A stretch of 52,001 nt of DNA from Citrobacter sp. Awk 4 (GCF_028069725.1 NZ_JANEWG010000032.1:1-52001), one strand, 5' to 3'; shown: positions 34,544 to 45,736, counted from the stretch's first letter. Numbers and translations are program-made. The notes: generated from the letters alone by a model not told the origin.

Positions 34544-34902
34544 CAGAGACCTTTATGCGCAAGCATTGGACCCAGTGCGCGACCGCCTAACAGGTGCATA
34601 TGGATGTGATATACCTCTTGTCCGCCATGACGATTGGTATTCATGATTAAACGATAACCGTCAGCAGCAATACCTTCCTGTTCAGCGATTTTCGCCGCCA
34701 CCGTGATCATCCGACCCAGCGCCTGCTCGTGTTCAGCCGTAACGTCATTGACGGTTGGGATCAGAATATTAGGAATAATGAGGATATGTGTCGGCGCCTG
34801 GGGAGAGATATCACGAAATGCAGTGACCAGGGAGTCCTGATACACGATATCCGAGGGAATTTCACGACGGATGATTTTGCTGAAAATAGTTTCTTCTGCC
34901 AC
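34543..34902 (-). CDS. hinT: Purine nucleoside phosphoramidase HinT
   Basis: HIT-family hydrolase of adenosine phosphoramidates. Catalytic motif [12 protein letters not shown] near the C-terminus. The GTG at 34902 ([13 protein letters not shown]) with AAGGA 7 bases upstream gives 119 residues as in E. coli; the ATG at 34920 would add six residues. First gene of its operon; upstream lies the rearrangement junction. Confidence 0.96.
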   Translation of the reverse strand: MAEETIFSKIIRREIPSDIVYQDSLVTAFRDISPQAPTHILIIPNILIPTVNDVTAEHEQALGRMITVAAKIAEQEGIAADGYRLIMNTNRHGGQEVYHIHMHLLGGRALGPMLAHKGL

Positions 34903-35106
34903 GACGTTTTCCTTTTTCATAATTAGCCCTTACGTTTCACCATGCTACGCTGAGCCAGATTGCGAGTATAGAGTATGAGCGAGTTACTCACGCTCTTTCA
35001 ACTTTAACCCGCGATTTATTAAGTAAAAGCGTATCTGGTGCTGCGCTTATAGCCATTTCTTTCTCCTGAAGCAACCCACTGTTTCTGGCGAGCTGTCTGG
35101 CAGAAA

Positions 35107-35139
35107 CAAAAAAAGCCGGTACACATCGTGTACCGGCTT
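35107..35139 (-). terminator. Terminator of mepM
   Basis: 12-bp perfect stem AAGCCGGTACAC/GTGTACCGGCTT (35113-35124 with 35128-35139, ATC loop) then a T run on the minus strand, 21 bases after the mepM stop. In E. coli K-12 lpxM follows mepM at this point; here the hinT upstream region follows. Confidence 0.92.
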
Positions 35140-35160
35140 GAGAGGAACCGTTTAAACGGG

Positions 35161-36483
35161 TTAGTCGAAGCGCAACTGCGGCAGGACGTCCTTCACCTGG
35201 GCCAGATAATCACGACGATCCGAACCTGTCAGCCCTTCAGTACGCGGCAGTTTCGCCGTCAGCGGGTTCACCGCCTGTTGGTTGACCCATACTTCGTAGT
35301 GCAGATGCGGACCGGTTGATCTTCCGGTATTCCCTGAAAGGGCGATGCGATCGCCGCGTTTCACTTTTTGCCCCGGTTTCACCAACAGTTTACGCAAGTG
35401 CATATAACGTGTGGTGTAGGTGCGTCCATGACGGATCGCGACGTAGTAACCCGCCGCACCGCTGCGTTTTGCCACGACAACTTCACCGTCACCCACCGAC
35501 AACACCGGCGTACCTTGCGGCATGGCGAAATCGACGCCTTTATGCGGCGCAACACGTCCGGTAACCGGGTTCAGACGACGAGGATTAAAGTTAGACGAAA
35601 TACGGAACTGTTTCGCCGTCGGGAAACGCATGAATCCCTTAGCAAGGCCGGTACCGTTGCGATCGTAGAATTTTCCATCCTCGGCGCGAATCGCATAGTA
35701 GTCTTTACCGTCAGAGCGTAACCGCACACCCAACAACTGGCTTTGCTCACGTTTGCCATCCAGTATTTCACGCGACATCAGTACCGAGAATTCATCGCCT
35801 TTTTTCAGTTTGCGGAAGTCCATCTGCCACTGCATGGCTTTGATCACCGCACTGATTTCTGCGCTGGTGAGACCTGCCTCTTTCGCACTGGAGACAAAAC
35901 TGCCGCCTACGGTGCCTTTCATCAGGCTGTTAACCCAGTCACCTTGCTGCATCTCGCTGCTCATTTTGAAGCCATTGGCAGCCGTGCGATCGTAAGTCCG
36001 GGTTTCGCGGCGGGAGACTTCCCAGGTCAGACGCTGTAAATCGCCGTCGGCGGTTAACGTCCAGGAGAGTTGTTGACCAATTTTCAGGTTACGCAATTCT
36101 TTGTCTGCGGCAGCAAGCTGGCTGATATCGCCCATCTCAATACCATACTGGTTCAGGATGCTGCTCAGCGTATCGCCAGTGGAGACCACATATTCGTGGA
36201 CACCCACCTCACTTGAGGTTTTATCATCCAGTTCATCCTGAGGAATCTCTTCATCTTCCTGCGCAGCCTGATCGATAGGTTCGCTCGCCTCAGGCAACAG
36301 CGACCGAATCTCACTTTTTTCCAGTTCGATGGTTTTGACGATCGGCGCGGACTCTGGATGATAAACGTATGGGCGCCACACCGCGACAGCAAGCGTCAGA
36401 ACAGTAAGAGACCCCAGCATAACGCGGTGGGGTCTGGGCAGATTATTAAATGCCAGGGCGACAGAGCGGGCTATCTGTTGCAC
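35161..36483 (-). CDS. mepM: Murein DD-endopeptidase MepM
   Basis: Cuts D-Ala-mDAP cross-links to allow murein growth. N-terminal membrane anchor (about 20-36), acidic linker, LysM domain (about 94-140, YVVSTGDTLSSIL), M23 LytM peptidase with HKGVDFAMPQG (His314) and GRSTGPHLHYEVW (His393, His395). 440 residues as in E. coli. Divergence from E. coli order lies downstream, not here; znuA is directly upstream. Confidence 0.97.
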   Translation of the reverse strand: MQQIARSVALAFNNLPRPHRVMLGSLTVLTLAVAVWRPYVYHPESAPIVKTIELEKSEIRSLLPEASEPIDQAAQEDEEIPQDELDDKTSSEVGVHEYVVSTGDTLSSILNQYGIEMGDISQLAAADKELRNLKIGQQLSWTLTADGDLQRLTWEVSRRETRTYDRTAANGFKMSSEMQQGDWVNSLMKGTVGGSFVSSAKEAGLTSAEISAVIKAMQWQMDFRKLKKGDEFSVLMSREILDGKREQSQLLGVRLRSDGKDYYAIRAEDGKFYDRNGTGLAKGFMRFPTAKQFRISSNFNPRRLNPVTGRVAPHKGVDFAMPQGTPVLSVGDGEVVVAKRSGAAGYYVAIRHGRTYTTRYMHLRKLLVKPGQKVKRGDRIALSGNTGRSTGPHLHYEVWVNQQAVNPLTAKLPRTEGLTGSDRRDYLAQVKDVLPQLRFD

Positions 36484-36498
36484 GTATTCACTTCCTCG

Positions 36499-37443
36499 TT
36501 AATCTCCTTTCAGGCAGCTCGCATACTGGTTCGCTAATTGAGTCAGAAACGCTGAATAGCTCGTTTTACCCAGTGTAATACGCGTTCCGAGGGGATCCAA
36601 CGTTCCCATTCGAACGGATGTCCCTCTCGCAACGGCTTCAACGACCGCTGGCCTGAACTGTGGCTCAGCAAAAACGCAGGTTGCTTTTTGCTCAACCAAC
36701 TGTGTTCTTATTTCGTGTAAACGCTGCGCACCAGGTTGAATCTCAGGGTTGACAGTGAAGTGACCAAGCGGCGTCAGTCCGAAGTGTTTTTCGTAGTAAC
36801 CATAAGCATCATGAAAAACGAAATACCCTTTCCCCTTGAGCGGTGCGAGCTCGTTACCGACCTGTTTATCGGTTCGGGCTAATTGTGCCTCAAAATCCTT
36901 CAGGTTGGCGTCAAGTTTGCCTCGACTTTGCGGCATAAGTTCCACTAATTTTTCATGGATTGCAACCGCTGAGGACCGCGCTATCTCTGGGGAAAGCCAA
37001 AGATGCATGTTGTAGTCGCCGTGTTGGTGATGGTCGTCACCTTTTTCATCATGGGCAGGGTCATGATCATGCCCATCGTCATCATCGTCCCCCCCTTTCA
37101 TGAGCAACGGTTTCACCGACGAAAGCTGCGCAATCGTTACCTGTTTTGATTCAGGAATATTCTTTACTGACTTTTCCATGAACGCTTCCATCTGTGGACC
37201 AATCCAGACCACTAAGTCCGCGTCCTGTAAGCGTTTTACGTCAGATGGACGCAGTGAGTAATCGTGTTCCGAGGCGCCATCCGGCAATAAAATTTCGGTC
37301 TCTGTCACACCATCTGCAATCGCGGAAGCGATGAAACCTAACGGCTTGAGAGAGGCGACGACGGCGGCATTTGCGGCGTGTGTTGCACTCCCCCAGAGAG
37401 CAGCGGATAATGCTGCGAAAAGAAGCGTATTTTTATGTAACAT
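36499..37443 (-). CDS. znuA: High-affinity zinc ABC transporter, periplasmic binding protein ZnuA
   Basis: Captures Zn2+ for ZnuBC. Signal peptide ending HAANA; the metal-ligand histidines are in [21 protein letters not shown] and [12 protein letters not shown]. Between the first two lies the acidic/His-rich loop ([14 protein letters not shown], then HHQHGD), longer than the version I recall from E. coli (314 versus 310 residues). The start at 37443 (MLHKNTLLF) is chosen by family; divergent from znuC across a Zur box. Confidence 0.97.
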   Translation of the reverse strand: MLHKNTLLFAALSAALWGSATHAANAAVVASLKPLGFIASAIADGVTETEILLPDGASEHDYSLRPSDVKRLQDADLVVWIGPQMEAFMEKSVKNIPESKQVTIAQLSSVKPLLMKGGDDDDDGHDHDPAHDEKGDDHHQHGDYNMHLWLSPEIARSSAVAIHEKLVELMPQSRGKLDANLKDFEAQLARTDKQVGNELAPLKGKGYFVFHDAYGYYEKHFGLTPLGHFTVNPEIQPGAQRLHEIRTQLVEQKATCVFAEPQFRPAVVEAVARGTSVRMGTLDPLGTRITLGKTSYSAFLTQLANQYASCLKGD

Positions 37444-37473
37444 AATGCAACTAATCATCGTAATGAATATGTG

Positions 37474-37494
37474 GAATGTGATATTATAACATTC
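37474..37494. promoter_or_regulatory. Zur box in the znuA-znuC divergent promoter
   Basis: GAATGTGATATTATAACATTC is a 21-bp near-palindrome matching the Zur consensus core (ATGTTATAATATCAC-type on the minus strand). It would repress both znuA and znuCB when zinc is sufficient. Confidence 0.8.
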
Positions 37495-37521
37495 TATAAC
37501 TTCTGCAAGCCTAAAATTGAC

Positions 37522-38277
37522 ATGACGACTTTGGTTTCACTGGAAAATGTTTCGGTCTCTTATGGTCAACGCCGCGTCCTTTCTGACGTGTCGCTTGAAC
37601 TCAGACCCGGCAAAATTTTGACTCTCCTTGGCCCTAACGGTGCCGGAAAGTCCACCCTGGTACGCGTAGTATTAGGGCTCGTAACACCTGATGAAGGCGT
37701 TATCAAGCGCAACGGCCAGCTGCGCGTCGGCTATGTCCCGCAGAAACTGTATCTCGATACCACGCTCCCACTCACCGTAAACCGTTTTTTACGCTTACGT
37801 CCTGGTACACATAAATCAGACATTCTGCCTGCGCTTAAACGCGTTCAGGCAGGCCATTTGATTAACGCGCCAATGCAAAAGTTATCTGGCGGGGAAACGC
37901 AACGTGTCCTGTTAGCGCGCGCATTATTGAATCAACCTCAGTTGCTGGTGCTGGATGAGCCGACACAGGGTGTCGATGTTAACGGCCAGGTGGCGCTTTA
38001 CGACCTCATCGACCAGTTGCGTCGCGAGCTCGACTGCGCGGTGTTGATGGTGTCGCATGACCTGCACCTGGTGATGGCCAAAACAGACGAAGTGCTGTGT
38101 CTGAATCACCACATTTGCTGCTCCGGTACGCCGGAAATTGTCTCAATGCACCCGGAGTTTATCTCCATGTTTGGGCCGCGCGGCGCAGAGCAGTTAGGCA
38201 TTTATCGCCATCATCATAATCATCGCCATGATTTACAGGGCCGTATTGTATTACGCCGGGGAAATGGTCACTCATGA
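37522..38277 (+). CDS. znuC: Zinc ABC transporter, ATPase ZnuC
   Basis: ATPase of ZnuABC. Walker [10 protein letters not shown], signature [16 protein letters not shown], Walker [22 protein letters not shown]; a His-rich C-terminal tail ([10 protein letters not shown]) as in the family. The ATG at 37522 ([10 protein letters not shown]) gives 251 residues, the E. coli length; the earlier in-frame ATG at 37471 overlaps the Zur box. It overlaps znuB by 4 bases. Confidence 0.97.
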   Translation: MTTLVSLENVSVSYGQRRVLSDVSLELRPGKILTLLGPNGAGKSTLVRVVLGLVTPDEGVIKRNGQLRVGYVPQKLYLDTTLPLTVNRFLRLRPGTHKSDILPALKRVQAGHLINAPMQKLSGGETQRVLLARALLNQPQLLVLDEPTQGVDVNGQVALYDLIDQLRRELDCAVLMVSHDLHLVMAKTDEVLCLNHHICCSGTPEIVSMHPEFISMFGPRGAEQLGIYRHHHNHRHDLQGRIVLRRGNGHS

Positions 38278-39059
38278 TTGAATTCTTGTTACCTGGCTGG
38301 TTAGCCGGGATCATGCTGGCCTGCGCCGCAGGTCCGCTGGGCTCGTTCGTGGTCTGGCGTCGGATGTCATATTTTGGCGATACGCTGGCGCACGCTTCGC
38401 TGTTAGGCGTGGCATTTGGTCTGCTGCTGGATGTTAATCCGTTTTACGCGGTCATCGCCGTCACGCTGATACTGGCGGCAGGTCTGGTGTGGCTTGAGAA
38501 GCGCCCTCACCTTGCTATCGATACTTTGCTCGGCATTATGGCGCACAGCGCCCTGTCGCTGGGTCTGGTGGTGGTCAGTCTGATGTCGAACATCCGTGTA
38601 GATTTGATGGCTTACCTGTTTGGCGATTTACTGGCGGTAACGCCTGAAGATCTGATCTCCATCGCCATTGGCGTCATCATTGTTCTGGCGATTTTGTTCT
38701 GGCAGTGGCGTAATTTGCTGTCCATGACCATCAGCCCGGATCTGGCGTTTGTGGATGGGGTGAAAATTCAGCGCGTGAAACTGCTGCTGATGCTAGTGAC
38801 AGCGTTAACGATAGGGGTGGCAATGAAGTTTGTCGGTGCGCTGATCATCACCTCATTGCTGATTATCCCGGCAGCCACGGCGCGTCGCTTTGCCCGAACG
38901 CCAGAGCAGATGGCGGGCGTTGCGGTAATTGTAGGAATGGTAGCGGTTACAGGCGGGCTGACCTTTTCGGCATTTTATGACACGCCAGCCGGCCCTTCGG
39001 TCGTTCTGTGCGCTGCGCTGCTGTTTATCCTCACCATGATGAAAAAACAGGCCAGTTGA
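38274..39059 (+). CDS. znuB: Zinc ABC transporter, permease ZnuB
   Basis: ABC-3 family inner-membrane permease with about eight TM helices; [23 protein letters not shown] near the N-terminus and [19 protein letters not shown] are typical. 261 residues. Overlaps znuC as ATGA. A REP palindrome follows; convergent with ruvB. Confidence 0.97.
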   Translation: MIEFLLPGWLAGIMLACAAGPLGSFVVWRRMSYFGDTLAHASLLGVAFGLLLDVNPFYAVIAVTLILAAGLVWLEKRPHLAIDTLLGIMAHSALSLGLVVVSLMSNIRVDLMAYLFGDLLAVTPEDLISIAIGVIIVLAILFWQWRNLLSMTISPDLAFVDGVKIQRVKLLLMLVTALTIGVAMKFVGALIITSLLIIPAATARRFARTPEQMAGVAVIVGMVAVTGGLTFSAFYDTPAGPSVVLCAALLFILTMMKKQAS

Positions 39060-39072
39060 GGCCTGTATTTTT

Positions 39073-39105
39073 GCCGGATGGCGCAGATAAGATGCGCCAT
39101 CCGGC
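39073..39105. repeat. REP palindrome between znuB and ruvB
   Basis: GCCGGATGGCGCA...TGCGCCATCCGGC, a 13-bp inverted repeat between two convergent genes. Confidence 0.85.
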
Positions 39106-39112
39106 GCTAAGA

Positions 39113-40126
<1,014 letters not shown>

Positions 40127-40131
40127 CTACC

Positions 40132-40743
40132 TCACAGCGCGGCGCGGAGCGCTTCGCGGATCATTGTTTCGCTGCTGGCATCCGGGCGGGCAATTTTGCT
40201 GACCATCCGGCTGGCTTCCTGAGGTTTATAGCCCAGTGCCACCAACGCAGCAACCGCTTCCTGTTCAGCATCATCCGTTGCCGGGCTGGCTGGAGAGGTC
40301 AGCACCAGATCGGCGGCAGGCGTAAACAGATCGCCATGCAGGCCTTTGAAACGATCTTTCATTTCGACAATCAAACGTTCAGCCGTTTTCTTACCAATGC
40401 CCGGCAGTTTGACCAGCGCGCCCAACTCTTCGCGTTCAACCGCATTCACAAACTGCTGCGCCGACATGCCAGAGAGGATTGCCAGCGCCAGCTTCGGGCC
40501 GACGCCGTTCGTCTTAATCAATTCTTTAAACAGGGTACGTTCCTGTTTGTTGTTAAAGCCATACAGCAGTTGGGCATCTTCACGCACCACAAAATGGGTG
40601 AAGATAATCGCCTCCTGCCCCGCTTCCGGCAGCTCATAGAAGCAGGTCATCGGCATATGCACTTCATAGCCGACACCGCCCGTCTCCAGCAGTACTAACG
40701 GGGGTTGTTTTTCGAGAATAATGCCTCTGAGTCTGCCTATCAC
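40132..40743 (-). CDS. ruvA: Holliday junction-binding protein RuvA
   Basis: Tetramer that binds four-way junctions and loads RuvB. OB-fold N-terminal domain, tandem helix-hairpin-helix ([16 protein letters not shown] and [16 protein letters not shown]), C-terminal RuvB-binding domain after an acidic linker. 203 residues. A LexA box lies about 55 bases upstream. Confidence 0.98.
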   Translation of the reverse strand: MIGRLRGIILEKQPPLVLLETGGVGYEVHMPMTCFYELPEAGQEAIIFTHFVVREDAQLLYGFNNKQERTLFKELIKTNGVGPKLALAILSGMSAQQFVNAVEREELGALVKLPGIGKKTAERLIVEMKDRFKGLHGDLFTPAADLVLTSPASPATDDAEQEAVAALVALGYKPQEASRMVSKIARPDASSETMIREALRAAL

Positions 40744-40796
40744 ATGACGCTCCTGCGTTAATGGCTAAAAAGGTAATGCGATATCATAAAAAAAGG

Positions 40797-40812
40797 CTGG
40801 ATATTTATCCAG
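40797..40812 (-). promoter_or_regulatory. LexA (SOS) box upstream of ruvA, embedded in the ruvC terminator-like hairpin
   Basis: CTGGATATTTATCCAG fits CTG-N10-CAG. The flanking bases extend it to GGCTGG...CCAGCC (40795-40814) followed on the minus strand by seven T, so the same palindrome can act as the ruvC transcription terminator. SOS control of ruvAB is established in E. coli. Confidence 0.82.
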
Positions 40813-40824
40813 CCTGATTTGCTA

Positions 40825-41346
40825 TTATCGCAATCGTCCACGCGCCAGATTAAGCCTCGATTCGCTCATTTGCATCGCATTTTGGCTCACATGGCAGTGA
40901 GTGATCGCAATCGCCAGCGCATCGGCGGCATCTGCCTGCGGGTTAGCAGGGAGTTTAAGCAAGGTACGCACCATATGCTGCACCTGGCTTTTCTCCGCGC
41001 TGCCGATCCCGACGACGGTTTGCTTGACCTGACGTGCCGCATATTCAAACACCGGTAGATCCTGATTTACGGCAGCGACAATCGCCACACCACGCGCCTG
41101 ACCCAGCTTGAGCGCGGAATCCGCGTTCTTCGCCATAAAGACCTGCTCAATGGCAAAGTAGTCCGGCTGAAACTGGGTAATGATTTCTGACACGCCCGCA
41201 TAAATCAGTTTCAGACGCGACGGTAAATCATCCACTTTAGTACGAATACATCCGCTGCCCAGGTAGGTCAGTTGTCTGCCTACCTGGCGGATCACGCCAT
41301 AACCGGTGATGCGCGAACCCGGATCAATGCCGAGAATAATGGACAT
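40825..41346 (-). CDS. ruvC: Holliday junction resolvase RuvC
   Basis: Cuts Holliday junctions symmetrically. RNase H-like fold; acidic active-site residues Asp8 (LGIDPGS), Glu67 (AIEQVF), Asp139 and Asp142 (ADAADALA), counting Met1. ATG at 41346 with GGAG 7 bases upstream gives 173 residues as in E. coli. In E. coli K-12 yebB lies between ruvA and ruvC; here only 81 bases separate them. Confidence 0.97.
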   Translation of the reverse strand: MSIILGIDPGSRITGYGVIRQVGRQLTYLGSGCIRTKVDDLPSRLKLIYAGVSEIITQFQPDYFAIEQVFMAKNADSALKLGQARGVAIVAAVNQDLPVFEYAARQVKQTVVGIGSAEKSQVQHMVRTLLKLPANPQADAADALAIAITHCHVSQNAMQMSESRLNLARGRLR

Positions 41347-41380
41347 CACGCATCTCCTGTTATCTTATCGCTCAACCACG

Positions 41381-42124
41381 TCATTCTAAGGTAGCGGCAA
41401 CCTCATCGGAGATTTCACCGTTGTGGTAAACTTCCTGCACGTCATCACAATCTTCCAGCAAGTCGATCAGACGCATCAGTTTAGGTGCGGTTTCCGCATC
41501 CATATCCGCTTTGGTCGACGGGATCATAGAGACTTCAGCGCTGTCGGCTTTCAGACCGGCGGCTTCCAGAGCATCACGCACTTTGCCCATCTCTTCCCAC
41601 GCGGTATAGACATCAATCGCGCCATCGTCGTAAGTTACAACGTCTTCAGCACCAGCTTCCAGCGCCGCTTCCATGATGGTGTCTTCATCACCCTTTTCAA
41701 AGGAGATAACACCTTTTTTGCTGAACAGATACGCCACGGAACCGTCGGTACCCAGGTTGCCACCGGTTTTGCTGAATGCGTGACGCACTTCCGCTACCGT
41801 ACGGTTACGGTTGTCGGACAGACATTCAATCATCACCGCGGTGCCGCCAGGACCATAACCTTCATAGATGATGGTTTCCATATTTGTATCTTCATCACCG
41901 CCCACGCCACGCGCGATTGCACGGTTCAGAGTGTCGCGTGTCATGTTGTTGGACAGCGCTTTATCTATAGCTGCACGCAGACGCGGGTTAGCGTCCGGAT
42001 CGCCGCCCCCCAGCTTGGCAGCCGTCACCAGCTCACGAATGATCTTGGTGAAAATCTTGCCGCGCTTAGAATCTTGCGCAGCTTTACGATGTCTGGTGTT
42101 GGCCCATTTACTATGACCTGCCAT
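41381..42124 (-). CDS. yebC: YebC/PmpR-type transcriptional/translational regulator
   Basis: TACO1/YebC family (starts [18 protein letters not shown]); 247 residues. Family members act as DNA-binding regulators or relieve ribosome stalling at polyproline; the E. coli role is not fixed by sequence. Lies between nudB and ruvC on the same strand, 34 bases from ruvC. The upstream ATG at 42139 is not conserved. Confidence 0.95.
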   Translation of the reverse strand: MAGHSKWANTRHRKAAQDSKRGKIFTKIIRELVTAAKLGGGDPDANPRLRAAIDKALSNNMTRDTLNRAIARGVGGDEDTNMETIIYEGYGPGGTAVMIECLSDNRNRTVAEVRHAFSKTGGNLGTDGSVAYLFSKKGVISFEKGDEDTIMEAALEAGAEDVVTYDDGAIDVYTAWEEMGKVRDALEAAGLKADSAEVSMIPSTKADMDAETAPKLMRLIDLLEDCDDVQEVYHNGEISDEVAATLE

Positions 42125-42151
42125 AAATAGTATCTCCAAAAGCGCGCCTTC

Positions 42152-42604
42152 TCAGGCGACGTTAATAACAAATTCTTCAATCGCTTGCCGGTTACTCCAC
42201 GACTTGGTTAACTGTGCAGCCTCAACCGCATTAACCCAACGATAGGTCAGATGTTCGGTGAACACGATCTCTCGTTCAGAGGGAAGTGCCAGGCAAAACC
42301 AGGATTCAGTATTACGTACGATCCCTGGCGCATAGCGATGGCGTAAATGACTAAAAATTTCGAACTCCACCGTGCGCTGGCAGTCAATTAAGGCCAGTTG
42401 CTCTGTCGCAACATCAATGGTGACCTCTTCCTTTACTTCGCGCATGGCGGCTTGCGACGCGGTTTCACCCTCTTCCAGACTGCCGGTGACCGACTGCCAG
42501 AAATCAGGATCGTCGCGTCGCTGTAACATCAGCACCCGCTTCGTATCTTCTGCAAAAATAACAACCAGAACCGAAACGGGACGCTTATACACTTTATCCT
42601 TCAC
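42152..42604 (-). CDS. nudB: Dihydroneopterin triphosphate diphosphatase
   Basis: Removes pyrophosphate from dihydroneopterin triphosphate in folate synthesis. Nudix box GSLEEGETA...REVKEEVTI (about residues 39-61). A GTG start at 42604 (VKDKVYKRPVSV) preceded by AGAGG gives 150 residues, the E. coli length; the ATG at 42661 would add 19 residues. Gene lies between aspS and yebC. Confidence 0.95.
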   Translation of the reverse strand: MKDKVYKRPVSVLVVIFAEDTKRVLMLQRRDDPDFWQSVTGSLEEGETASQAAMREVKEEVTIDVATEQLALIDCQRTVEFEIFSHLRHRYAPGIVRNTESWFCLALPSEREIVFTEHLTYRWVNAVEAAQLTKSWSNRQAIEEFVINVA

Positions 42605-42721
42605 GCTGCCTCTTTGTTGGCTGCCATCGTTCATCCCATTCACATAGTTCTCTATGCTCATGGGTATTCACTCAGTTGCCGCCGCGATGCAACGCGAATG
42701 ATTTCGTGTACAGCAGCCATA

Positions 42722-44494
42722 TCAGTTATTCTCGGCCTTCTTCACAACCTGAATACTCAGTTCTGCCAGCGCAACTTCATTAGCAAAGCTTGGCGCTTCG
42801 GTCATCAGACAGGCAGCTGCCGTTGTTTTCGGGAAGGCAATAACGTCACGAATGTTATCAGTACCCGTCAGCAGCATGGTCAGACGATCCAGACCAAACG
42901 CCAGGCCTGCATGCGGCGGCGTACCGTATTTCAGCGCATCCAGCAGGAAGCCGAACTTCTCACGCTGCTCTTGTTCGTTAATGCCCAGAATGCCAAACAC
43001 AGTTTGCTGCATGTCGCCGTTGTGGATACGAACGGAACCGCCGCCCACTTCGTAACCGTTGATCACCATATCGTACGCGTTGGCAACAGCATTTTCAGGC
43101 GCGGCCTGAAGCTCAGCAGCCGTCATGTCTTTCGGCGCAGTAAACGGATGGTGCATCGCCGTCAGACCACCTTCACCGTCGTCTTCAAACATCGGGAAGT
43201 CGATAACCCACAACGGCGCCCATTTGGTTTCGTCGGTCAGGTTCAGATCTTTACCCAGTTTGAGGCGCAGCGCGCCCATAGAGTCGGCAACCACTTTCTT
43301 GTTGTCAGCGCCGAAGAAAATCATATCGCCATCTTGCGCAGCGGTACGATCCAGAATGGCTTCCACGATTTCAGCGTTCAGGAACTTGGCAACAGGGCTG
43401 GTGATCCCTTCCAGACCTTTCGCACGCTCGGTGACTTTAATGTAAGCCAAACCTTTCGCACCGTAGATCTTAATAAAGTTGCCGTAGTCGTCGATTTGCT
43501 TACGGCTTAAGCTGGCGCCACCCGGCACACGCAGAGCAGCCACGCGGCCTTTCGGATCGTTCGCCGGACCGGAGAATACGGCGAAATCGACGGATTTCAG
43601 CAGATCGGCAACATCCACCAGTTCCATCGGGTTACGCAGGTCCGGTTTATCGGAACCGTAACGACGCTCAGCTTCAGCGAAAGTCATGATCGGGAAATCA
43701 CCCAGATCCACACCTTTCACTTCCAGCCACAAATTACGCACCAGCGCTTCCATCACTTCACGCACCTGCGGTGCCGTCATGAAGGAAGTTTCCACATCTA
43801 CCTGGGTAAATTCAGGCTGACGATCGGCACGTAAGTCTTCGTCGCGGAAGCATTTTACGATCTGATAATAGCGGTCAAAGCCAGACATCATCAGCAGCTG
43901 TTTGAACAACTGCGGAGACTGCGGCAGCGCGTAGAACTTACCTTTATGAACGCGCGAAGGCACCAGATAGTCACGCGCGCCTTCCGGCGTGGCTTTGGTC
44001 AGCATTGGGGTTTCGATATCGAGGAAACCGTGGTCGTCCATAAAGCGACGCACCAGGCTGGTAATTTTGGCACGCGTTTTCAGACGCTGCGCCATTTCCG
44101 GACGACGCAGATCCAGATAGCGATATTTCAGACGCGCTTCTTCGGTATTAACGTGATTAGAGTCCAGCGGCAGTGATTCTGAACGGTTAATAATGGTCAG
44201 ATCGGAGGCCAGTACTTCAATTTCACCGGTCGCCATATCGGCGTTAACGTTTTTCGCGTCACGCGCACGTACGGTACCTGTAACCTGGATGCAGAACTCA
44301 TTACGCAGTTCGGAGGCCAGCTTTAATGCGTCCGCACGATCCGGATCGAAAAATACCTGCACGATACCTTCGCGGTCGCGCATATCGATAAAGATCAGGC
44401 TACCAAGATCACGACGACGGTTGACCCAACCACACAGAGTCACCTGCTGCCCCTCGTGGGACAGACGTAGCTGTCCGCAATATTCTGTACGCAT
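42722..44494 (-). CDS. aspS: Aspartyl-tRNA synthetase
   Basis: Class IIb synthetase: OB-fold anticodon domain (residues 1-100), catalytic core with motif 1, motif 2 [16 protein letters not shown], the bacterial GAD insertion, and motif 3 GLAFGLDRL. The start at 44494 ([11 protein letters not shown]) gives 590 residues as in E. coli; 42 further upstream codons in frame are not conserved. Confidence 0.98.
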   Translation of the reverse strand: MRTEYCGQLRLSHEGQQVTLCGWVNRRRDLGSLIFIDMRDREGIVQVFFDPDRADALKLASELRNEFCIQVTGTVRARDAKNVNADMATGEIEVLASDLTIINRSESLPLDSNHVNTEEARLKYRYLDLRRPEMAQRLKTRAKITSLVRRFMDDHGFLDIETPMLTKATPEGARDYLVPSRVHKGKFYALPQSPQLFKQLLMMSGFDRYYQIVKCFRDEDLRADRQPEFTQVDVETSFMTAPQVREVMEALVRNLWLEVKGVDLGDFPIMTFAEAERRYGSDKPDLRNPMELVDVADLLKSVDFAVFSGPANDPKGRVAALRVPGGASLSRKQIDDYGNFIKIYGAKGLAYIKVTERAKGLEGITSPVAKFLNAEIVEAILDRTAAQDGDMIFFGADNKKVVADSMGALRLKLGKDLNLTDETKWAPLWVIDFPMFEDDGEGGLTAMHHPFTAPKDMTAAELQAAPENAVANAYDMVINGYEVGGGSVRIHNGDMQQTVFGILGINEQEQREKFGFLLDALKYGTPPHAGLAFGLDRLTMLLTGTDNIRDVIAFPKTTAAACLMTEAPSFANEVALAELSIQVVKKAENN

Positions 44495-44817
44495 GAGATA
44501 TCCCTTAACTTTGCCGCAGGCGGAATGTCGCCTGCCTCGCAGGTGACGAAGTCGCAGCGTTAGCTGAATGTCACAACTGAATGAAAAAAGGCGGCTATTA
44601 TACTGGAAATTCCGCCGCACGATAAGAGTCTATCCCATCAAGGCTCGATTACTTACCACTTTGAACCAGAACAGACTCCGAACCAGACACTGACTGTACG
44701 CGTGTTTGCAACACAGGTATTGCGTATACGCAAATAAATTCACAAAATTTGTTGCCCCACGCCCCTAACACCGCGACTAAGATAGACCGCAATAGCGTTG
44801 AAAATACGGGAGTCATC
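44495..44817. other. aspS-yecD divergent intergenic region with perfect 14-bp palindrome
   Basis: 323 bases with no credible ORF; it must hold the promoters of both divergent genes. TTGCGTATACGCAA at 44720-44733 is a perfect 14-bp palindrome about 85 bases upstream of yecD and looks like an operator for an unidentified dimeric regulator. Confidence 0.4.
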
Positions 44818-45384
44818 ATGCTGGAACTGAACGCCTCAACCACCGCGCTGGTGGTCATTGATTTACAGGAGGGGATTTTACCCTTCGCCGCAGGCCCACA
44901 TACCGCACCAGACGTCGTGGAACGCGCCGCGCGTCTGGCGGAAAAATTCCGTGCTCACGGCTCACCGGTGGTGATGGTGCGTGTCGGCTGGTCATCGGAT
45001 TACGCAGAAGCCCTAAAACAACCCGTCGATGCGCCATCCCCGGCAAAAACGTTGCCGGAAAACTGGTGGCGCTACCCGGCGGCATTGGGCAAAACCGACA
45101 GCGATATTGAGGTCACTAAACGCCAGTGGGGAGCGTTCTACGGCACCGACCTGGAACTGCAACTGCGGCGTCGCGGCATTGACACGCTCGTCCTGTGCGG
45201 GATCGCCACCAATATCGGCGTGGAATCCACGGCCCGCAACGCCTGGGAACTAGGCTTTCGTCTGATCATTGCCGAAGATGCCTGCAGCGCAGGAAGTCCT
45301 GAACAACACCAAAGCAGCGTCACGCACATTTTCCCGCGCATTGCCCGCGTGCGTCGTGTGGAAGAGATCCTCCAGGCACTATGA
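44818..45384 (+). CDS. yecD: Isochorismatase-family hydrolase YecD
   Basis: Cysteine-hydrolase fold, 188 residues from the ATG at 44818 ([19 protein letters not shown]). The catalytic Asp is visible in VVIDLQEG, but the loop that carries the nucleophilic Cys in active members reads [13 protein letters not shown], without Cys, as I recall for E. coli YecD. Activity is therefore unknown. Stop overlaps the yecE start as ATGA. Confidence 0.94.
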   Translation: MLELNASTTALVVIDLQEGILPFAAGPHTAPDVVERAARLAEKFRAHGSPVVMVRVGWSSDYAEALKQPVDAPSPAKTLPENWWRYPAALGKTDSDIEVTKRQWGAFYGTDLELQLRRRGIDTLVLCGIATNIGVESTARNAWELGFRLIIAEDACSAGSPEQHQSSVTHIFPRIARVRRVEEILQAL

Positions 45385-45491
45385 TTTACATCGGATTACC
45401 ACAATGGTCGCACCCAAAGTGGGTACGCCTGGGGATTACCAGCCTTGAAGAATATGCCCGTCACTTCAATTGCGTGAAGCGGGATTTTTAA
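45381..45491 (+). pseudogene. yecE: yecE, cut after about 32 codons by prophage insertion
   Basis: Begins [18 protein letters not shown] and continues EEYARHFNCV, matching the start of E. coli YecE (DUF72, about 270 residues). After Val32 the frame reads KRDF and a stop, and the sequence turns AT-rich and phage-like. The rest of yecE should lie past the far end of the prophage. yecE is a known insertion site for Stx2 phages in E. coli. Confidence 0.88.
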
Positions 45492-45736
45492 AAACCACTA
45501 AAGAACGCCCAAGAGCATGAGTTTTCTTTAGCGTATTCAGATAGATAAAAACAAAAGCGCACGTAATTCGCTAAAGTTCATATGTTAAGTAATGCCCCAA
45601 ATCTGTCCCATTTCAGTATTTTTTGCCCCACAGATGCCCCAAAACAACCCACCAAAACACTCTCACGCCATCATTGACACTGTACAAATAAACAGTATAA
45701 ATTATTTATGTAAACCAAGTAATTCTGGAGGCTGTT
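45477..45736. mobile_element. Prophage attachment junction (att site region) in yecE
   Basis: Chromosomal yecE sequence ends near 45477 at TGCGTG and is followed by AT-rich phage DNA with repeated CTAAAG elements (TAAAGAACGC, TTTAGCGTATTC, CTAAAGTTC), probably integrase arm or core sites. The exact core cannot be set because the other end of the prophage is outside the window. Confidence 0.6.
45674..45701 (+). promoter_or_regulatory. SOS promoter of the prophage dinI-like gene (LexA box between -35 and -10)
   Basis: TTGACA (45674-45679), 16-bp spacer, TATAAA (45696-45701). The spacer is exactly a LexA box, CTGTACAAATAAACAG (45680-45695, CTG-N10-CAG). LexA bound here would block the promoter, so the gene below should be DNA-damage inducible. 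Confidence 0.85.
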
